Source: Susulua sp964536195 (GTDB lineage: Bacteria > Omnitrophota > Gorgyraeia > Duberdicusellales > 4484-171). Taken from it: a stretch of DNA of 7,897 nt. Location: positions 1-7,897 of the forward strand of contig CAZHVO010000045.1 of assembly GCA_964536195.1 (NCBI GenBank), given 5' to 3'. Shown in pieces: positions 1 through 6,921 of this stretch (position 1 is its first letter; every line of letters starts with the position of its first letter). A model generated the notes under the pieces. The model was not told where the DNA came from and ran no database searches. It worked only from the letters and a program-made list of their open reading frames with translations. The translations under genes were made by a program, and so were the position numbers.

Positions 1-1283
1 GATAACTCAATTTTGGCAACTGAAATCCTTTTTCCGAAATTCGTAAGTTGAATTCGCATTCCTATATACACAAAAGCTAAGACAAAAATAGCCGCCGTTG
101 CAACAGTTTCTATGGTTGTGCGTTTAAAGGTCCTTTTTGTTTCTTCTTTTATCTCGGGCGGAAGAAGGTTTATGCCTTTTCCTTCACTCAAAGCTGCGCC
201 TATTGCTAACTCCAAACGATAAGAAATCTTGCCCCTCTCTTTTATTGCGCCGGATTCAATTTTGAACCCTTCCAAAGAATCGCCGAGTTTAACCTCTATT
301 CCCAATTCTTCGGAGAGAAACTTGACAAGGCCGCCGAGAGATGCTCCTCCACCAAATAGCACAAGTGAATCTACCGTGCCCCCACCGCTCTCTTCTCTAT
401 AATAATCAAAGCATCTTTCAATTTCATTTACCAACTGTTCTAAAGGCGTTCTGAGCATTGATAAAATTTGAGCCGTAGAGATTTTCTTGTCAATAATTTT
501 TGACTCACCTTCAGGAGGTATTCCAACCTCTCTTTTTATTTTCTCGGCTTCATCCAGAGTAAGCTCGAGCCTTCCTCGATCAGAAACTAAAACATCTGTC
601 ATGCTTTTTGTAAAATCTTTCCCCCTAACAGGGATTTTACGGCTAAATACTACGGCCTTCCCTTTTAAAATAACCAGTTCCGTATGCAGCCCACCGATAT
701 CTAAAAAACACAAAGCCTTACCTTCTCCGCCTTTGGCGGAAAAATATGATTGCTCGGCTAATTTTTGTAAGGCCTTAGGGCAGGGAACTAACAAGACCGG
801 CTTTATTCCTGCCTTTTCTAACAATGCTAAATATTTATCAACCGTCTTTCTTGGCGAAACTGCTACTGCAACCTCATATCTTCGGACTCCTTTTTCTACA
901 GCATCCCCTAATATTTCATAGTCCAATAATGAGCTACTTATCGGAAATGGGAAATAGTTTTTAGCCTCTAATCTTATGCCATCGCGTAATTCCGCCTTTG
1001 GCATATGGGGCGCTTTTGCTATTTTTACCGCTGTTTTAGAGCAATTAATGCTTGCGATAATCTTGGATTTCTTAACATCAACGCGCTTGAATAAGTCTTT
1101 TAACGCTAATACAATCTCTTTTTCGCCAATAACATTGTCATCGGTTTGTTTAATTTCTCTTACATCGGCATCCACAAGATGCAATCCATCTTCTAGTTTT
1201 CTAAATTGAGCAATTTTTACTGAAGCTGAGCCTATGTCTAACCCTATGATATAATCTTTTTTAAATATTCCTTTAATATCCAT
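1..1283 (-). CDS. pilM: PilM-PilN fusion protein of type IV pilus assembly (partial, runs off left edge)
   Basis: Read by hand from ATG at 1283, this frame stays open for 427 codons to base 1, so the 3' end lies outside the window. PilM is a cytoplasmic actin-fold ATPase that binds the N-terminus of PilN and links the pilus motor to the alignment complex. Visible PilM motifs are the phosphate-1 loop YIIGLDIGSASVKIA (residues 11-25), phosphate-2 FLDIGGLHTELVIL (193-206) and the adenosine loop LVLFGGGASLGGL (307-319). At residue 370, directly after the usual PilM end (LELAIGAAL), comes GINLLPPEIKEE, the conserved PilN N-terminal tail, followed by a membrane helix at about 391-408 (TVATAAIFVLAFVYIGM). 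No stop or plausible SD-preceded start separates the two parts, so the proteins appear fused. The gene starts 15 bases after the PilX-like gene; its ribosome site is weak, suggesting operon-coupled translation. Confidence 0.9.
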   Translation of the reverse strand, partial: MDIKGIFKKDYIIGLDIGSASVKIAQFRKLEDGLHLVDADVREIKQTDDNVIGEKEIVLALKDLFKRVDVKKSKIIASINCSKTAVKIAKAPHMPKAELRDGIRLEAKNYFPFPISSSLLDYEILGDAVEKGVRRYEVAVAVSPRKTVDKYLALLEKAGIKPVLLVPCPKALQKLAEQSYFSAKGGEGKALCFLDIGGLHTELVILKGKAVVFSRKIPVRGKDFTKSMTDVLVSDRGRLELTLDEAEKIKREVGIPPEGESKIIDKKISTAQILSMLRTPLEQLVNEIERCFDYYREESGGGTVDSLVLFGGGASLGGLVKFLSEELGIEVKLGDSLEGFKIESGAIKERGKISYRLELAIGAALSEGKGINLLPPEIKEETKRTFKRTTIETVATAAIFVLAFVYIGMRIQLTNFGKRISVAKIEL

Positions 1284-1298
1284 TTCTTTATTTACCGC

Positions 1299-2099
1299 CT
1301 ACCACGATGTGCTGAATTCACCTTGGCCAAGGGTAGCGCTTACATCTTCAGCACTATTATATGACTCAAATTCATCTACGTCTGCCGTCCTGTTGCTATC
1401 TACATCCATATTTAATCTCAGATATCGCGCCGAAACCGAATCAAAATTAATTGTTTTAGCAGGAGATTCAACCACACTTGTTACCTCAGCATAATCACTG
1501 TCGTTATCGGAGTGTTCTATTGTAACCGAGTTAATATTATTACCGGTATATACAGCCCTGTCAAATGTGATTGAGCTTCCAAAGTCCAGCTTCAACCATG
1601 CATCATCTTTGCTGCCGGCTTTCCACATAGAGCCGCTATCTCCATCATTGCCATTTGTCGCAGGATTTTGGGGAAGTTTCTCTGAAGATGCAGAAATGGT
1701 AGCAGCTAAAGAAAAGTTGGTAAGATCGCCGGAACCAACGGGAATATTCTCCTCTACTATCTGTCTTTTAGCCCGAGGATTAGTGTCGTTAGGAACATAA
1801 CCCTCCGATGTAATAGTATACGTATCATCACCGTTATCAGCAATGCTAACGGTATACGTCCCTTCTCCAAAAGCCTCGTCTGTTTCGCTCCAAGTGGCAT
1901 CTTGTTCATCTACTACAACTGCCCACTGTGCCTTAGCCAGACCTGCCTCAGCAATGTAGAAAGCCTGCATATTCCACAAACCGGCTCCGGTACTACCTAT
2001 CTCATCGCTAACCATAGTCAAAAAAGCAAAGGCAATCCCGCTTAAGCCGACAAATGTGAGAAAAACAAGTATTAGCGCTGTTCCTTTCTTCTTAATCAT
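1299..2099 (-). CDS. PilX/GspK-like minor pilin with C-terminal F5/8 type C (discoidin-like) domain
   Basis: 266 residues. The N-terminus MIKKKGTALIL plus one hydrophobic helix (about 7-30) is the prepilin-type signal of PilX proteins; after a possible G6/T7 cleavage, position +5 is Leu rather than Glu, as in GspK-type tip pseudopilins. AFYIAEAGLAKAQWAV (46-61) is the typical PilX AEAG helix. Residues about 128-248 resemble an F5/8 type C/discoidin jelly roll: ATISASSEKLPQNPATNG near the start, W159KAGSKDDAWLKLDFGSSITFDRAVY, VTIEHSDNDSDYAEV, and SARYLRLNMDVD...VDEFESYN at the end. Such domains commonly bind sugars or membranes, so this may be a tip adhesin; that role is inferred. The start ATG overlaps the stop of the upstream PilW-like gene by 8 bases (2092-2099). 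Confidence 0.85.
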   Translation of the reverse strand: MIKKKGTALILVFLTFVGLSGIAFAFLTMVSDEIGSTGAGLWNMQAFYIAEAGLAKAQWAVVVDEQDATWSETDEAFGEGTYTVSIADNGDDTYTITSEGYVPNDTNPRAKRQIVEENIPVGSGDLTNFSLAATISASSEKLPQNPATNGNDGDSGSMWKAGSKDDAWLKLDFGSSITFDRAVYTGNNINSVTIEHSDNDSDYAEVTSVVESPAKTINFDSVSARYLRLNMDVDSNRTADVDEFESYNSAEDVSATLGQGEFSTSW

Positions 2100-2625
2100 C
2101 TAATCCCTGATTTCTTGTGTAAACGCTGGAACTTAAGGTAATCGTTTCGTCGTCGTCATCTAAAGTCAGTGACATAACAACAACACGTATATCATCCCGC
2201 GTGGACCCGGTAACAGAAGTTAAAAGAGTGTCATTGTCACCGTCGAGATAATAACCTAAACTAAAGGTTTGTACATTGGGTGCCATAGTGACTACGATGT
2301 CTGGTCCGGCTATAACCTCTGTTCTTTCCAAGTCATCATCGTTACTAACGTCGAATCGGATTGTCTCAACAGAACCATCCTGGTCCAGGTCTGCTTCAAA
2401 CTCTATTTCATCTGCCTTGGCTGTTTCGATCTCACTTGCCTGGCTAACTTCACGCACCATTCTTTCTATGGCTAAATTAGCATCTTGCCTTATATATGCC
2501 CTGTCCCTGCCCGAACCCCATGTTCTCAATCCAACTACAAAAGTCCAGGAAACCACTCCTGTAAATATAGTAAAAAAAACAATAACAATTATAAGCTCTA
2601 TTAATGTAAAACCTTTTTTTTGCAT
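2092..2625 (-). CDS. PilW/GspJ-type minor pilin (prepilin-type N-terminal cleavage protein)
   Basis: 177 residues. MQKKGFTLIELIIVIVFFTIFTG is a canonical class III prepilin signal: short basic leader, predicted prepilin-peptidase cut after G5, F6 as +1 and E10 as +5, then one membrane/assembly helix to about residue 33. The segment YIRQDANLAIERMVREVSQAS (44-64) matches the second helical stretch of PilW/GspJ proteins, and the C-terminal YTRNQGL resembles their terminal strand. The globular part is very acidic, with runs such as NDDDLE (95-100) and LDDDDE (155-160), so calcium binding is conceivable but unproven. It would sit in the minor-pilin tip complex with the PilV- and PilX-like neighbours. 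Its ATG overlaps the PilV-like stop by one base (TAATG). Assignment to PilW rather than GspJ rests on the neighbours. Confidence 0.85.
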   Translation of the reverse strand: MQKKGFTLIELIIVIVFFTIFTGVVSWTFVVGLRTWGSGRDRAYIRQDANLAIERMVREVSQASEIETAKADEIEFEADLDQDGSVETIRFDVSNDDDLERTEVIAGPDIVVTMAPNVQTFSLGYYLDGDNDTLLTSVTGSTRDDIRVVVMSLTLDDDDETITLSSSVYTRNQGLDD

Positions 2626-2990
2626 TAGTTATTAGGTATGTAGGTTTGAATCGGTATACTTACCGTACTACCCTTAAACGTCCAATAAGTAGTTACTACT
2701 ACCTGTTTAAGGCCGGTCTGGGGTTCAGTCACTACTACGTCTCTTTGGAATCCTGAAAAACCGCTTACATCATCTTTGGCCTCACTGGCAATATCCGTAT
2801 AAGCTAAGTTTCTAATCTCTTCCATTTTCCCCTGGCCCAAGTTCATAGCTATGGTTGTATTTTCGGCATCTAAACTACCGGTAAGACCATGGCCAAATAG
2901 CCCGACTATAAGAACAACACCTATTGTAAAAAGAACAAGGGCAATAAGCATCTCGAGTAGCGTAAAACCTTTCTTCATCTCTCTACTCAT
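2625..2990 (-). CDS. PilV/GspI-type minor pilin
   Basis: 121 residues. Prepilin signal MSREMKKGFTLLEMLIALVLFTIGVVLIVGLF: predicted cut after G8, F9 as +1, E13 as +5, followed by a single hydrophobic helix (about 9-33). The segment AMNLGQGKMEEIRNLAY (48-64) is the characteristic A..LAQ.KMEE motif of PilV/GspI proteins, which supports that subfamily. The C-terminal part (VVVTEPQTGLKQVVVTTYWTFKGSTVSI) is beta-rich, as expected for a small minor pilin head. ATG at 2990 overlaps the upstream pilin stop by one base (TAATG); an internal ATG at 2978 (MKKGFTLL) would give a shorter leader but lacks the coupling, so 2990 is preferred. It likely helps form the initiating minor-pilin complex. Confidence 0.86.
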   Translation of the reverse strand: MSREMKKGFTLLEMLIALVLFTIGVVLIVGLFGHGLTGSLDAENTTIAMNLGQGKMEEIRNLAYTDIASEAKDDVSGFSGFQRDVVVTEPQTGLKQVVVTTYWTFKGSTVSIPIQTYIPNN

Positions 2991-3442
2991 TATGGGGTTG
3001 AATCCGACAAGGTTCCGTTAGAAATATAAGTACAACTTGCACCAGTTGCCCCTTCAGAAACAACACCGGAAGTATTAATTGTAGCGGCTCCGTTACCAGC
3101 CGGACCTACTGAAAAAATAACATAATAGACGACAGGACTCGCGCCATCAGTTGCCCATCCATAATCACTAGTACCATTAAACGGATCTGTAGGAGCGGTT
3201 GTCCCAATGATATTAGGGGTAGCCCCTTCAATGTCATCAGGAAAAGTAGATGGATAAGAACCGTTGTGAATATAATAGCTTTCTACTGCGGTTTGAAGGG
3301 TCCTTAATTCACCCTTCGCCTGTGCGATAAGCCCTTCCTCCCGCATACCTCTGAAACGTGGAAGTGCAATGCCTACTAAAATAGCTATCACTGCTATTAC
3401 AATCAAAAGTTCAATCAGCGTAAAACTCTTTTTTCTCAACAT
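2990..3442 (-). CDS. Major pilin/pseudopilin, GspG/PilA type
   Basis: 150 residues. MLRKKSFTLIELLIVIAVIAILVGIALPRF carries the prepilin signal: cut before F7, E11 at +5, and the P28 kink typical of GspG/PilA. The residue at -1 is Ser6 instead of the usual Gly, a variant seen in FTLIEL proteins of PVC-group bacteria. The helix continues through EEGLIAQAKGELRTLQTAVESYYIHNGSYPST, the standard GspG alpha1-to-loop transition, and DPFNGTSDYGW...YVIFSVGPAGNG resembles the GspG C-terminal beta region around its calcium loop. There is one Cys (C137), so no internal disulfide. It is the first pilin in the operon and has the strongest ribosome site, consistent with being the abundant subunit. Whether it builds a true pilus or a type II secretion pseudopilus cannot be decided here. 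Confidence 0.88.
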   Translation of the reverse strand: MLRKKSFTLIELLIVIAVIAILVGIALPRFRGMREEGLIAQAKGELRTLQTAVESYYIHNGSYPSTFPDDIEGATPNIIGTTAPTDPFNGTSDYGWATDGASPVVYYVIFSVGPAGNGAATINTSGVVSEGATGASCTYISNGTLSDSTP

Positions 3443-3446
3443 TCCC

Positions 3447-3452
3447 CCTCCT
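3447..3452 (-). promoter_or_regulatory. Strong Shine-Dalgarno of the major pilin gene
   Basis: AGGAGG on the minus strand, four bases before the ATG at 3442, preceded by an A8 run (3452-3459). It fixes the pilin start and is the best separate ribosome site in the block, in the only non-overlapping gap (22 bases) between the PilC gene and the minor pilins. This fits higher translation of the major subunit. Confidence 0.75.
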
Positions 3453-3464
3453 TTTTTTTCTTCA

Positions 3465-4679
3465 TTAATGCCTTAGCATTTTTACCATATCAAAGATAGG
3501 TAATAACATTGATATCATAATAAAACCTACTATGATGCCCATTACAACCAAAAATAATGGCTCTAAGATAGTCGTCAACTTTTTTATTGCGTACCCGATT
3601 GATATATCGTAAAAATCCGCTACTTTATTTAACATTCCATCCAAATTGCCGGTTTCCTCCCCTGCTGAAACCATTTGGACAGCATCAGACGGAAACTCCT
3701 CACTTATTTTTAAAGGTTCTGCTAAAGGCTGGCCTTTTTCAACAGAACTGCGCGCATTTCCGATAACACGGCCTAATACAACATTGCCAACTACATCCTT
3801 CGTTATATCCAGAGATTGCAAAATAGGAACTCCGCTTGCCGTAAGAGTTGCCAATGTCTTGGCAAATCCGGAGATAGCTGCTTTACGATACAAAGGCCCG
3901 AGTATAGGTATTTTCAATTTAAACCTATCGAAATTGAACCGCCCGCTTTCTGTTTTTATATAAAATCTTATTCCTAACCATATAGCAATAACCAATAAAA
4001 TTCCTAAATACCAGAAACGCTTAACTCCTACTCCTATCTTAAAAAGAATTAGCGTAGGTAGAGGCAATGTTATACCTGCTTTCATGAAAATTTGCGCAAA
4101 CTGCGGAATTACAAAGGTAACAATAAAAAGGGTAACTGTAATTCCGGCAATTAAAAGTATCATCGGATAAAAAAGAGCTCCTTTAATCTTTTGCTTCAAA
4201 TCTGTTTGATGTTCAAAATATTCGGCGTATCTGGTGGAAACCGTATCCAGTTTTCCGCTAGCTTCTCCGGCTTTTGCCATATTTACAAAGAGTTTAGGAA
4301 ATACACCAGGATGTCTTGAAAGCGCCTGTGAAAAACTATCTCCTCCTTCAACACTCCTTGAGACGCTGCCAACAGCTTCCTTTAATCTTTTATTCTCAAT
4401 TTGCCTGTTTAGCGTATTCAAACTGTTTAAAATAGGTATACCTACACTAAGCATATTAGAAAATTGAATATAAAACATAATCATATCCTCGGCACTTATC
4501 GGCCTTATTTTTTTAAATAACGACTCAACTTTAATGCCGGGCAGAGCTTCTGTAACTCCGGTAGTCATATATCCCATTTCGTGGAGTTTGTCAATAAGCT
4601 CTTCCTTGGTGGCGGCTGCCATCGTGCCTTTGACTAACTTTCCTGTTGTATCGCGAGCTTTATATGTATAAGTAGGCAT
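3465..4679 (-). CDS. pilC: Type IV pilus inner-membrane platform protein PilC/GspF
   Basis: 404 residues, the normal family length. PilC/GspF is the polytopic inner-membrane platform on which pilins are assembled, and it couples to the PilB motor. The N-terminus MPTYTYKARDTTGKLVKGTM is the classic family start. Two T2SSF repeats are visible: about 67-190, with GIPILNSLNTL and the signature GEASGKLD (138-145), and about 270-395, with GVPILQSLDIT and GEETGNLD (340-347). Membrane helices lie at about 169-192, 222-240 and 371-396 (ILEPLFLVVMGIIVGFIMISMLLPIFDM). The gene looks intact. Its ATG overlaps the pilB stop by one base (TAATG), with AGGAGG inside the last pilB codons, indicating translational coupling. 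Confidence 0.95.
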   Translation of the reverse strand: MPTYTYKARDTTGKLVKGTMAAATKEELIDKLHEMGYMTTGVTEALPGIKVESLFKKIRPISAEDMIMFYIQFSNMLSVGIPILNSLNTLNRQIENKRLKEAVGSVSRSVEGGDSFSQALSRHPGVFPKLFVNMAKAGEASGKLDTVSTRYAEYFEHQTDLKQKIKGALFYPMILLIAGITVTLFIVTFVIPQFAQIFMKAGITLPLPTLILFKIGVGVKRFWYLGILLVIAIWLGIRFYIKTESGRFNFDRFKLKIPILGPLYRKAAISGFAKTLATLTASGVPILQSLDITKDVVGNVVLGRVIGNARSSVEKGQPLAEPLKISEEFPSDAVQMVSAGEETGNLDGMLNKVADFYDISIGYAIKKLTTILEPLFLVVMGIIVGFIMISMLLPIFDMVKMLRH

Positions 4680-5557
4680 TATTCCTCCTGGGTCACTCTC
4701 AGCACTTCCTCAACCGTGGTCAACCCCTCTCTAATCTTGCCAATTCCATCTTCTTTTAAAGAAATCATGCCTGAAAATTGCGCTTGTTTCTTGATATCTT
4801 CCAAAGGTGCCTTAGCAATTGTCAAATTACGAATTTTATCATCCATAAGCATCAATTCGAAAATGCCGATTCTACCTTTATAGCCGGTATTCATGCATTC
4901 AGGACAACCTTTCCCTCTATAGAAATCTATCTTATCTTTTTCGTTTAAACCAATATCTCTCAATCCTTCTTTAGAAGGTGTATACTCTTCCTTGCAGTCA
5001 GAGCAGATGGTCCTAACAAGCCGTTGCGCCAAAATGCCAATAACGGAAGAGGAAACTAAATATGGCTCAACACCAATATTAATCATTCTTGTAACGGCGC
5101 CAGGCGCATCATTGGTATGAAGTGTCGAGAAAACAAGATGCCCGGTCAATGCAGCTTGAATCGCAATTTCAGCAGTTTCGAAATCTCTCATTTCGCCAAC
5201 CATTATAATATCCGGGTCCTGTCTTAGTATAGAACGTAAGCCATTGGCAAATGTCAAATCAACCTTGGGATTTATCTGAATCTGCCTTATCCCGGCAAGT
5301 TTGTATTCAATAGGGTCTTCGATTGTTATTATATTCTTCTCAGCTGTGTTTATCTTATCCAATGACGCGTAAAGCGTAGTAGTCTTACCACTTCCGGTAG
5401 GCCCGGTAACTAAAATTATTCCATGGGGCCTTGTAATAAGCTTTCGATATTTTTCCAGCACATCATTGGAAAACCCCATATCTTTAAGGCTCAGGAGGCG
5501 GTGAATTATCCACGTAACGGCGAATATTGAAGTTAAAATCCTCTTTTTTAAGGTCAT
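4679..5557 (-). CDS. pilB: PilB/GspE-type pilus assembly ATPase, N-terminally truncated
   Basis: 292-codon open frame holding the C-terminal ATPase core of a PilB/GspE hexameric motor that powers pilin extraction and assembly. Visible are Walker A GPTGSGKTT (52-60), Asp box IITIEDPIEY (76-85), Walker B DPDIIMVGEMRD (114-125), His box TGHLVFSTLHTND (138-150) and the zinc tetracysteine C185xxC188...C218xxC221. All catalytic motifs look normal. However, family similarity begins only at LLSLKDMGF (residues 21-29, about base 5497). The preceding residues 1-20 are hsdM sequence read in another frame, so the start at 5557 is not a natural one. Full-length PilB is roughly 550-580 residues, so the N-terminal regulatory domain and N2 domain, roughly half the protein, are missing. 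As drawn the product is unlikely to work as a normal motor. Downstream overlap with pilC is normal. Confidence 0.88.
   Translation of the reverse strand: MTLKKRILTSIFAVTWIIHRLLSLKDMGFSNDVLEKYRKLITRPHGIILVTGPTGSGKTTTLYASLDKINTAEKNIITIEDPIEYKLAGIRQIQINPKVDLTFANGLRSILRQDPDIIMVGEMRDFETAEIAIQAALTGHLVFSTLHTNDAPGAVTRMINIGVEPYLVSSSVIGILAQRLVRTICSDCKEEYTPSKEGLRDIGLNEKDKIDFYRGKGCPECMNTGYKGRIGIFELMLMDDKIRNLTIAKAPLEDIKKQAQFSGMISLKEDGIGKIREGLTTVEEVLRVTQEE
4684..4689 (-). promoter_or_regulatory. Shine-Dalgarno for pilC inside the pilB 3' end
   Basis: AGGAGG on the minus strand, four bases before the pilC ATG at 4679 and formed by the last pilB codons (CAG GAG GAA TAA). It supports the pilC start and coupling to pilB. 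Confidence 0.7.
5484..5500 (-). other. Junction between hsdM and pilB (deletion scar or assembly chimera)
   Basis: On the minus strand the sequence CGCCTCCTGAGCCTTAAAG serves both families. In the hsdM frame it reads ..PPPEP then TAA, inside the conserved RRYVDNxPPPEP segment of HsdM; in a different frame it reads RLLSLKD.., the position where PilB homology starts. Neither gene has its natural end or start here. The short stretch CTCCTGAGCC could have been shared by both parent sequences, a microhomology-type join, but that needs the parents to be seen. Confidence 0.75.
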
Positions 5558-6890
5558 TTTTGCTGACCAGCTTTGAGTATTTGTTTATTTCCTGCTTATG
5601 GTGATAACAGTACGATATTTTGGCTATATCTTCAGGGCGAAGCTTATTTTGATTCTTGCCTTCTTTGTATTCCCTGTCAGCATTGATGAAAAGAATTTTA
5701 TCCCGCTTTTCCGCGTCTTTTTTATTGATAATCAATACACATGCCGGTATTCCTGTACCATAAAACAATGCCGGTGGCAAACCGATAACCGCTTCAAGCA
5801 ATCCTTTTTCAGAAAGCCATTTGCGCATATTCTGCTCTTCACCGCCACGGAATAAAACACCGTGGGGCATAATAACGGCCATACGCCCATCACCTTTAAG
5901 AACACTAATCATGTGTTGAACAAACATGAAATCAGCTTTTTTCTTCTTCGGCATCCAAAAGCGGTATCTGTCACGAAAATTCTTTATATCTTCATAATTT
6001 TGGGAGAAAGGCGGATTGGCAATAACAATATCAAAATTTTGAAGTTCTCCGTTTTGAATATGCTGAGGATCAGTAAGTGTGTCACCCACTCGGATATCCG
6101 CATCATAGATTTCATGAAAAAGCATGTTCATTTTACACATTGACCATGTGGTTCCGTTTTTTTCCTGTGCGTAAAAACTCATTTCATCAGCAGATCCGTA
6201 GCGTGTCTCAACATAATTCTTTGATTCAATCAACATACCGCCTGAGCCGCCGGTGGGATCATATACTTCTGCGTCTTTTTCCGGTTCAAGGATATTCACA
6301 AGAAGCCTAACAACTTCATTAGGCGTGTAAAATTCACCGCCTTTTTTACCGGCACTATCAGCAAAATATTTAATAAGATATTCATACGCCGCGCCTAAAA
6401 GATCGGGGAACTCAAAATCTGTATCTTTCAACGATACTTTATTAAAATGATCGATAAACGCCACAAGAGTTTCATCTGTTAAACTTTTTTTGTTCTTGCC
6501 GAAAGTGCGATTGAAGTTGATACTGGTCAGCACCCCTTCCAGTTTATCAATGTTCGCTTCTTCCAACGCGGCCAATGATTTATTGAGTTTGTCACCGACC
6601 TCACGCTTAAAATGTTTTACCTTTTCCCAGCGCGCTTTTTCAGGAACATAGTAATCATAAGCATTAGGGCTTTCCAGTGCCTCTGATATACTTGCCTCGG
6701 ACTTAGCTCTGCCTTTCAGTGTTTCGTAGCGATGACCTTTATCATCATCAAACTTGTCACTTAATCGTTTCAGAAATAACATTCCAAAGATGTACTCTTT
6801 AAATTCAGACGCGTCCATATTCCCGCGCAATAGATCACACGCGTCTAAAAGAAACCCTTCAAGCCATGCTAATGATAATTTTTTCTTCAT
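5484..6890 (-). CDS. hsdM: Type I restriction-modification DNA methyltransferase HsdM, C-terminally truncated
   Basis: About 468 residues. HsdM transfers a methyl group from S-adenosylmethionine to adenine within the bipartite site chosen by HsdS. The HsdM_N domain is at the start (LEGFLLDACDLLRGNMDASEFKEYIFGMLFLKRLSDKF). The N6_Mtase domain shows GGEFYTPNEVVRLLV (187-201, counted from a GTG at 6899), SAM motif DPTGGSGGML (214-223) and catalytic NPPF (295-298). Motif I has Gly where many relatives have Cys or Ala (DPxxGSGG). ATG at 6890 is preferred to GTG at 6899 because AAAGG (6899-6903) lies 8 bases upstream of it and overlaps the GTG. The C-terminus stops at RRYVDNSPPPEP; relatives continue for a few dozen residues more, and the stop comes from junction sequence. 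hsdS and hsdR are absent. It follows radC by 31 bases, probably as one transcript. Confidence 0.92.
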   Translation of the reverse strand: MKKKLSLAWLEGFLLDACDLLRGNMDASEFKEYIFGMLFLKRLSDKFDDDKGHRYETLKGRAKSEASISEALESPNAYDYYVPEKARWEKVKHFKREVGDKLNKSLAALEEANIDKLEGVLTSINFNRTFGKNKKSLTDETLVAFIDHFNKVSLKDTDFEFPDLLGAAYEYLIKYFADSAGKKGGEFYTPNEVVRLLVNILEPEKDAEVYDPTGGSGGMLIESKNYVETRYGSADEMSFYAQEKNGTTWSMCKMNMLFHEIYDADIRVGDTLTDPQHIQNGELQNFDIVIANPPFSQNYEDIKNFRDRYRFWMPKKKKADFMFVQHMISVLKGDGRMAVIMPHGVLFRGGEEQNMRKWLSEKGLLEAVIGLPPALFYGTGIPACVLIINKKDAEKRDKILFINADREYKEGKNQNKLRPEDIAKISYCYHHKQEINKYSKLVSKNDLKKEDFNFNIRRYVDNSPPPEP

Positions 6891-6898
6891 ATATTTCA

Positions 6899-6903
6899 CC
6901 TTT
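6899..6903 (-). promoter_or_regulatory. Shine-Dalgarno deciding the hsdM start
   Basis: AAAGG on the minus strand, 8 bases before ATG 6890. It overlaps the alternative GTG at 6899, which therefore lacks room for its own site. Confidence 0.55.
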
Positions 6904-6921
6904 ACTTAAAAAATCGTTTAA

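Noticed and set aside
487..1209. Plus-strand open frames opposite pilM (487-921, 976-1209)
   Set aside because: They lie antisense to a clear PilM coding frame, are rich in Ser/Pro/Leu as expected for reverse-frame shadows, and match no family motif.
3443..3464. Intrinsic terminator between pilC and the pilin gene
   Set aside because: The T-run is on the plus strand, so it is an A-run in the transcript, and there is no GC-rich hairpin; the gap holds a strong Shine-Dalgarno instead.
5484..5557. Programmed frameshift making an HsdM-PilB fusion protein
   Set aside because: The families have no functional link, both lose conserved parts at the join, and no slippery site with a downstream structure is apparent.
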